From the NCBI RefSeq assembly GCF_900105055.1, contig NZ_FNTA01000004.1, forward strand, positions 4,309,501-4,373,500: a stretch of DNA of 64,000 bases, written 5' to 3'. Under the pieces are notes generated by a model, which saw nothing but the letters and a program-made list of their open reading frames with translations, ran no database searches and was not told the origin of the DNA. The position numbers were made by a program, and so were the translations under genes. Shown here one piece after another: positions 59,514 to 64,000 of this stretch (the stretch's first letter is position 1; every line of letters starts with the position of its first letter). This DNA is from Amycolatopsis lurida (GTDB lineage: Bacteria > Actinomycetota > Actinomycetes > Mycobacteriales > Pseudonocardiaceae).

Positions 59514-61406
59514 GTGAGTACCGCAGACCTTCCCTACGTGCTCGCGGTGGTCGGCGCCGGTCCACGTGGGGTGGGCGTGCTCGAACGGCTCGGCGCCAAC
59601 GCCGCCGAGCTGCTCGGCGGGCGGCGGCTGGTGGTGCATCTCGTCGATCCCTTCCCCGCCGGGGCGGGGCGGGTCTGGCGCTACGAGCAGTCGCCGTTGC
59701 TGCGGATGAACTCCATGCCCGAGGACGTCACGGTCTTCACCGACGACACCGTGCGGATCGACGGTCCGATCAGGCCGGGACCGTCTCTGATCGAATGGGC
59801 GCGGCTGGTCCGCTCGGGCGGGCTCGACACCGAAATCGACGACAGCCTGCGCGCCGAACTCGAGGCACTGCAATGCGATCACTTCCCGACGCGAAGGCTG
59901 CAGAGCGCGTACCTCGCCTGGTTCCACCGCAAGGTGCGCGCCGAACTCCCGGCCGGGATCGAGGTCGTCGAGCACCGGACCCGCGCGGTGCGGCTCGAAG
60001 ACGGCGAGCCGCAGTCGCTCTGGCTGGAAGGCCGCGCGGAACCCCTGGCGGTGGACGCGGTCCTGTTCACCGTCGGGCACCTCGACGCCGAGCCGGACGA
60101 ACGGGAAGCCGCGCTCGCGGACTTCGCCGCCCGCCACGACCTCGCCTACTATCCGGCCGGCTACACCGCCGACGTCGACTATTCGGCGATCGGCCCGGGA
60201 GAAACCGTTCTGGTGCGCGGGTTCGGCCTCGCGTTCGTCGATCTGATGCTGCTGCTGACCGAAGGCCGCGGTGGCCGCTTCGAAGAGCAGGCGTGCGGCG
60301 GGCTGAAGTACCATCCCAGCGGTGCCGAGCCCGTGCTGCACGTCGGTTCGCGGCGTGGCGTGCCGTACCACGCGAAGATCGGTTATCGGCTGCGCGGGAA
60401 ACCCTTGCGGTTGCCCAAGTTCTTCGACGCCCACGCCATCGGGAAGCTGTGCGCCGTGCCCGGGCGGATCGATTTCCGCCGCGATGTCTGGCCGCTGATC
60501 TCGAAGGAGATCGCGTGGGCCTACTACAGCGAACTGTGCACCGCTCATCCCGAGCGGGTGCGCATGGATTTCGCCGTCTTCGCCGACGCTTTCGCGGACG
60601 CCGCGCCCGGCGAACTCGACGCGCTGGTGGCGCGCGCGGTTCCGTCGCCGGACGACCGGCTGGACCTGGATCGTCTCGACCGGCCCATGGCGGGCAAGGA
60701 CTTCGGCACCGCCGAGGAGTACGGCAAGGAACTACGCGAGTACGTCGAAGCGGACTTGAGCCGGCGGGCGGACCCCGAGTACAGCGCGGATCTGGGCGCG
60801 TTCACGGCACTGCTGTCCGTGATGGGCCAGCTTCCCGCGCTGGTGCAGACCGGACGGCTCGACGCGGTCTCTCAACTGTCCGATTTGGACGGCTGGTTCC
60901 TCGGCTTCTTCTCCTATTTCGCCAGCGGACCGCCTCCGCGTCGGCTCGAAGAACTGCTCGCGCTCCAGGACGCAGGTCTCGTTTCCTTCCTGGGCGCCGA
61001 AATGCGGGTGTCGGCGGACGAGGAACGCCGGGCCTTCGTCGCTTCCGGCGCGAGTTTCCCCGGCGAGACCGAGGCACGCACGCTCGTCGAGGCGCGGCTG
61101 CCCGAACCGAGTATCACCCGGGCGTCCGATGTCCTTCTGCGACAGTTGCACGCCAGTGGCGCGCTCGGCGAAGAGGCCGTCGTCGACACGGTGACCGGCG
61201 ACCGGCTGCTCGCCGGGCGTATCCACACCCGTGTCTCCGACGGCCGGATGCTCGACCGCGAGGGCCGCCCGCATCCCCGCCGGTTCGCCCTCGGGCCGCA
61301 TACGTCCGCGCGGTCGGCCGGGGCGTTCACCCGGCCTCGGACGAACGCGCTCCCGTTCCGGCAGAACGACGTCGTCGCGCGGGAGATCTTGAAGCTGGTC
61401 ACCTAG
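59514..61406 (+). CDS. FAD/NAD(P)-binding protein (PF13454-type)
   Basis: 630 residues. N-terminal dinucleotide motif VVGAGPRGVGVLERL (GxGPxG), acidic end of beta-2 VHLVDPFPAGAGRVWR and NSMPEDVTVF are typical of the large actinobacterial family of single-chain FAD proteins distantly related to lysine/ornithine N-hydroxylases (FAD_NAD_bind_9). VLVRGFGLAFVDLMLLLTEGRGG is a second nucleotide-binding region. Substrate unknown. GTG 59514 lies 8 bp after TAGCTT, so a leaderless transcript is likely. Its TAG stop overlaps the stop of the convergent glycosyltransferase (CTAG). Confidence 0.85.
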   Translation: MSTADLPYVLAVVGAGPRGVGVLERLGANAAELLGGRRLVVHLVDPFPAGAGRVWRYEQSPLLRMNSMPEDVTVFTDDTVRIDGPIRPGPSLIEWARLVRSGGLDTEIDDSLRAELEALQCDHFPTRRLQSAYLAWFHRKVRAELPAGIEVVEHRTRAVRLEDGEPQSLWLEGRAEPLAVDAVLFTVGHLDAEPDEREAALADFAARHDLAYYPAGYTADVDYSAIGPGETVLVRGFGLAFVDLMLLLTEGRGGRFEEQACGGLKYHPSGAEPVLHVGSRRGVPYHAKIGYRLRGKPLRLPKFFDAHAIGKLCAVPGRIDFRRDVWPLISKEIAWAYYSELCTAHPERVRMDFAVFADAFADAAPGELDALVARAVPSPDDRLDLDRLDRPMAGKDFGTAEEYGKELREYVEADLSRRADPEYSADLGAFTALLSVMGQLPALVQTGRLDAVSQLSDLDGWFLGFFSYFASGPPPRRLEELLALQDAGLVSFLGAEMRVSADEERRAFVASGASFPGETEARTLVEARLPEPSITRASDVLLRQLHASGALGEEAVVDTVTGDRLLAGRIHTRVSDGRMLDREGRPHPRRFALGPHTSARSAGAFTRPRTNALPFRQNDVVAREILKLVT

Positions 61407-62503
61407 CGCGCGAACTCCTCCAGCCGCCCGACGACCTCCGACGGCGCGGGCATGGCGGCGATCTCGTGACGGGCCCTCGCCGCCACCTCGCGCACGCGGG
61501 CGTCGTCGAGGAGGGTCTTGGCCCTCTCCTCGACGGCGTCCGCGGTGACCTGGTCGCCGGTCAGCGCCCGCCCGGCGCCGGCCGTCTCCAGCGCCTCGGC
61601 GTTGACGAACTGGTCCGCGCCCTGGGGCAGCACCAGTTGCGGCAGGCCCGCGGAGAGCGCGCCGAGCACGGTCCCGGTTCCGCCGTGGTGGACCACGAGG
61701 TCCGCGCGCGGAAGGATTTCGGACTGCGGCACGAACCCGGCCACGTGGACGTTCGGCGGCAGCTCGCCGAGTTCGCCGGGGTCACCCGGGCCACGGGCGA
61801 CCAGGACGTCCACCGGCAGCCGGGAGAGGCCATCGACGGCGGCGCGCAGCGCGCCGGTGGCTCCGAAGGCGACGGTGCCCAGCGTCAGGTAGACGAGGGG
61901 CCGGTCGCGTCCGTCGAGCCACGCCGGCACCGGGGCCGGTTCGTTCCACGGCACCGGCCGGAGCCGGAAGACCGTCGGCAGGGCGCGTGCTTCCGGGTCG
62001 CGGACGATATCCGGCCACACGTCGATCCCGGCGTCGCCGAGCATCAGGTTGGCAGGCGGCTTCCCGTCCCACACCGGGGCGAACCGGTCCGCGGCGGCGG
62101 CCATCAGGTCGGCGGGCATCGACCGGCCGATCACGTGGGACACCACCGGGATCCCGGCCCGGCGGGCGACGGCGGCCGCGCCGATGTCGCTCATCTCGTA
62201 GACGACCAGATCCGGCCGGAGCACGGGGAGCAGCGGTGTCAGGTCGGCGATCGTGGCCCGCGGCAGGATCTCGGCGAAGGTGGTGAGGATGGTCTCCAGC
62301 GCGTCGCCCTCGGCCTGGTCGAGGGCTTCCTGGATCGAGATCCCGACCTTGTGCGCGTCGAAACCCAGCGCACGGACCTTGTCCAGGAAGGCGTCGCCGG
62401 TCCCGAAGAGCACCTCGTGCCCGGCGCCGCGGGCGGCGAGTGCGAGCGGCATCAACGGGTACAGGTGGCCATAGGCGGGGCGGCACGTGAAGAGGATGCG
62501 CAC
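61403..62503 (-). CDS. GT-B glycosyltransferase (MGT/EryCIII-like, family GT1)
   Basis: 366 residues. N-terminal MRILFTCRPAYGHLYPLMPLALAARGAGHEV is the acceptor-domain signature. The nucleotide-sugar domain carries VYLTLGTVAFG and the donor-binding motif VHHGGTGTVLGALSAGLPQLVLPQGADQFVNAEAL. It is in the class that glycosylates natural products (macrolides, glycopeptides), but no biosynthetic cluster lies here, so it may detoxify or modify a small molecule. Minimal overlap with convergent and upstream neighbours. Confidence 0.92.
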   Translation of the reverse strand: MRILFTCRPAYGHLYPLMPLALAARGAGHEVLFGTGDAFLDKVRALGFDAHKVGISIQEALDQAEGDALETILTTFAEILPRATIADLTPLLPVLRPDLVVYEMSDIGAAAVARRAGIPVVSHVIGRSMPADLMAAAADRFAPVWDGKPPANLMLGDAGIDVWPDIVRDPEARALPTVFRLRPVPWNEPAPVPAWLDGRDRPLVYLTLGTVAFGATGALRAAVDGLSRLPVDVLVARGPGDPGELGELPPNVHVAGFVPQSEILPRADLVVHHGGTGTVLGALSAGLPQLVLPQGADQFVNAEALETAGAGRALTGDQVTADAVEERAKTLLDDARVREVAARARHEIAAMPAPSEVVGRLEEFAR

Positions 62504-62516
62504 CTTCCCGAACGTA

Positions 62517-63554
62517 CTAGCTTTCCCAGACCCGCGAGGGCAGTTCCTTCCGTACGGTCGGGACGACGTCGGCGGCGAACAGCTCCAGGACTTCTCGTGC
62601 CTCCCCGGCTTCCAGGCCGTCGACCGACACCGCCTGCACCTCGTGCCCGAAGGACGCGTGGTAGTCGCCGATCTTGTCGATCACCTGCTCCGGGCTCCCC
62701 ACCAGCGCGGAACCTCCTGTGATCTTGTCCTCCAAAGTGGTGAACTCGGACTTGTTGTGCTGATACGCCGGCGTCTTCATCAGCGCCTCGAAGTACGGCC
62801 GGTAGCCGTCCTGTGCCTCCTGCGAGGTCTTGGCGACGTAGAGCCCGCCCGCGCCCGAACCGACGAGCGCGTCCGCCGGATCGTGGCCGTGGTCCGCCCA
62901 CCGACGGCGGTAGTGGTCGATCAGGTCGGCGTACTTCTTCTTGGGATGGAAGCCGTTCGCGGTGAACAGCGGGTCGCCGAACTTCGCCGCCAGCTCGGTC
63001 GACTCGGTGCTCGACGCGCTCCCATGCCAGATCCGTGGCCGTGTGTGGAACGGACGCGGTTGCGTCGTGACGTCGGTCAGCGGCGTGCGGAACTCGCCGT
63101 CCCACGTCACGCCCTCCTCCAGGAACAGCCTGCGCAGCAGGGCGAACTTCTCCGCCTGGTACTCCCACTGCCGGTCCTCTTCAAGGCCGAACAGCGGGAA
63201 GTGCCGGGGGTCGTTGCCCTTCCCGATCATGAGCTCCAGCCGCCCGCCGGAAAGCTGGTCGAGCGTCGCGTAGTCCTCGGCGACGCGGACCGGGTCCAGC
63301 ACGCTGATCACGGTCAGCGTGGTCAGCAGCCGGACGCGCCGGGTGCGTTCGGCCACCGCGGCCAGGATCACCGGCGGCGCCGAGGAGAGGAACGGCTCGC
63401 CGTGCCGTTCGCCGACGCCGTACGCGTCGAAGCCCAGTTCTTCGGCGAAGATCGCTTCGTCGACGACTCGGCGCAGGCGTTCGTGCTGGGTCGGTGTCAC
63501 CCCGGTCACCGGGTCGGGGTGGTTGGCGACGAGCGAGAAGAGCGCGAATTTCAT
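62517..63554 (-). CDS. LLM-class flavin-dependent oxidoreductase
   Basis: 345 residues: MKFALFSLVANHPDPVTGVTPTQHERLRRVVDEAIFAEELGFDAYGVGERHGEPFLSSAPPVILAAVAERTRRVRLLTTLTVISVLDPVRVAEDYATLDQLSGGRLELMIGKGN. Bacterial luciferase fold, FMN-dependent. Its start overlaps the stop of the upstream peptide-type ABC ATPase gene (ATGA), a pairing often seen for sulfonate, nitrilotriacetate or opine use loci; the substrate is not known. Confidence 0.9.
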   Translation of the reverse strand: MKFALFSLVANHPDPVTGVTPTQHERLRRVVDEAIFAEELGFDAYGVGERHGEPFLSSAPPVILAAVAERTRRVRLLTTLTVISVLDPVRVAEDYATLDQLSGGRLELMIGKGNDPRHFPLFGLEEDRQWEYQAEKFALLRRLFLEEGVTWDGEFRTPLTDVTTQPRPFHTRPRIWHGSASSTESTELAAKFGDPLFTANGFHPKKKYADLIDHYRRRWADHGHDPADALVGSGAGGLYVAKTSQEAQDGYRPYFEALMKTPAYQHNKSEFTTLEDKITGGSALVGSPEQVIDKIGDYHASFGHEVQAVSVDGLEAGEAREVLELFAADVVPTVRKELPSRVWES

Positions 63555-64000
63555 CGGGCCTCCAACGGTTTCCGGCCGGGAATGGCGGCGAGCAGCTCCC
63601 GGGTGTAGTCCGCGCGCGGCCGTTCGAGGACGTCCTGAGCGGGACCGAGTTCGACGAGTTCGCCGCCACGCAGCACGCCGACGGTGTCCGCGATCTGCCG
63701 GACCACGGCGAGATCGTGCGAGATGAACAGGTAGGTCAGGCCGAGTTCGTCCTGAAGGTCGGCGAGCAGCCGGAGGATCTGCGCCTGCACCGAGACGTCC
63801 AGCGCGGACACGGGTTCGTCGGCGACGATCAGTTCCGGGCGCAGCGCGAGCGCCCGCGCGATGGCCGCTCGTTGCCGTTGCCCGCCGGACAGTTCGGCGG
63901 GTTTGCGCTTCAGCACCGACGACGGCAGCGCGACCTGGTCGACGAGCTCCGCCGCCCGCGCCCGGCGCTCCGCCTTGGTGCCGGCGCCGAAGGCCCGCAG
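63551..64000 (-). CDS. Peptide/nickel-type ABC transporter ATP-binding protein, C-terminal part
   Basis: The frame is open to the window edge (149 residues visible). Signature ELSGGQRQRAAIARALALRPELIVADEPVSALDVSVQAQILRLLADLQDELGLTYLFISHDLAVVRQIADTVGVLRGGELVELGPAQDVLERPRADYTRELLAAIPG: signature motif, Walker B and H-loop of the OppD/OppF/DppD group, ending in the oligo-HPY-like region. The Walker A and start are beyond the window. Overlaps the next LLM gene. Confidence 0.93.
   Translation of the reverse strand: MRAFGAGTKAERRARAAELVDQVALPSSVLKRKPAELSGGQRQRAAIARALALRPELIVADEPVSALDVSVQAQILRLLADLQDELGLTYLFISHDLAVVRQIADTVGVLRGGELVELGPAQDVLERPRADYTRELLAAIPGRKPLEAR

Noticed and set aside
61403..62503. 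Glycosyltransferase taken as part of an antibiotic cluster
   Set aside because: No PKS, NRPS, sugar-biosynthesis or tailoring genes flank it within the window.
59795..62722. Open frame of 975 codons spanning two genes on opposite strands
   Set aside because: It overlaps the FAD protein and glycosyltransferase genes, both of which have strong motifs; Arg-rich shadow.

Overview
The window is high-GC DNA, about 70 percent G+C as judged by eye. Genes are densely packed, with many GTG starts and ATGA/GTGA stop-start overlaps. The content is typical of a filamentous actinomycete: HspR-regulated chaperones, F420/PPOX and LLM flavoenzymes, DasR sites, an AAC(2')-type acetyltransferase, DUF3151 near class II aldolase, and many TetR/MarR-efflux pairs. 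Most proteins look like those of Pseudonocardiales, and I infer an Amycolatopsis-like chromosome; a 16S or ANI comparison would settle this. I saw no tRNA, rRNA, CRISPR array, transposase or phage genes.

Layout. 1-1.3 kb: 3' end of dnaJ and hspR, the tail of a dnaK-type heat-shock operon. 1.4-2.8 kb: lipoprotein and lytic polysaccharide monooxygenase behind a DasR site. 2.9-5.6 kb: tandem flavohemoglobin-like proteins. 5.9-7.6 kb: MarR regulator and MFS exporter. 7.6-10.3 kb: clpB behind a HAIR (HspR) operator. 10.5-19.7 kb: secreted and membrane hypotheticals, SDR, MgtC, an ABC exporter pair, pyrE, DUF2784 and a SpoU methyltransferase. 19.8-23.6 kb: molybdopterin oxidoreductase, GH76 and AAC(2'). 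23.7-30.9 kb: a sugar ABC operon (binding protein, permease, ATPase, PfkB kinase, FrcK-like P-loop kinase, SDR). It is divergent from a LacI regulator and a second LacI-like protein that has no DNA-binding domain. 31-37.9 kb: VOC, DedA, MarR plus an MFS with extra C-terminal beta-sandwich domains, PPOX, and TetR plus a second MFS. 37.9-42.9 kb: GlcD-like oxidase, DedA, DasR-controlled nagA, a SigE-type sigma factor and YciI. 42.9-47.7 kb: an oxidative operon (SDR, PPOX; then flavin monooxygenase, PF10118-type helical protein and 2Fe-2S reductase). 47.9-52.8 kb: aldo-keto reductase, F420 enzyme, fba and DUF3151. 53-57.8 kb: lipase/TetR, diguanylate cyclase and MFS. 58.2-64 kb: LLM flavoenzymes, an FAD protein, a GT-B glycosyltransferase and the edge of a peptide-type ABC locus.

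Connections. HspR (0.8 kb) probably represses its own operon and clpB. DasR sites tie the chitin-active LPMO (2.7 kb) to nagA (41.8 kb), giving GlcNAc control of chitin breakdown and amino-sugar use. Several divergent regulator-transporter or regulator-enzyme pairs carry clear palindromic operators.

The most unusual signal lies between genes: at least three families of short palindromic or tandem repeats. One family, about 70-84 bp with arms around GTCACCTACTTGCG, sits on gene 3' ends, supplies in-frame TAG stops to at least four genes, and in one case lies in frame inside a sugar-kinase gene.
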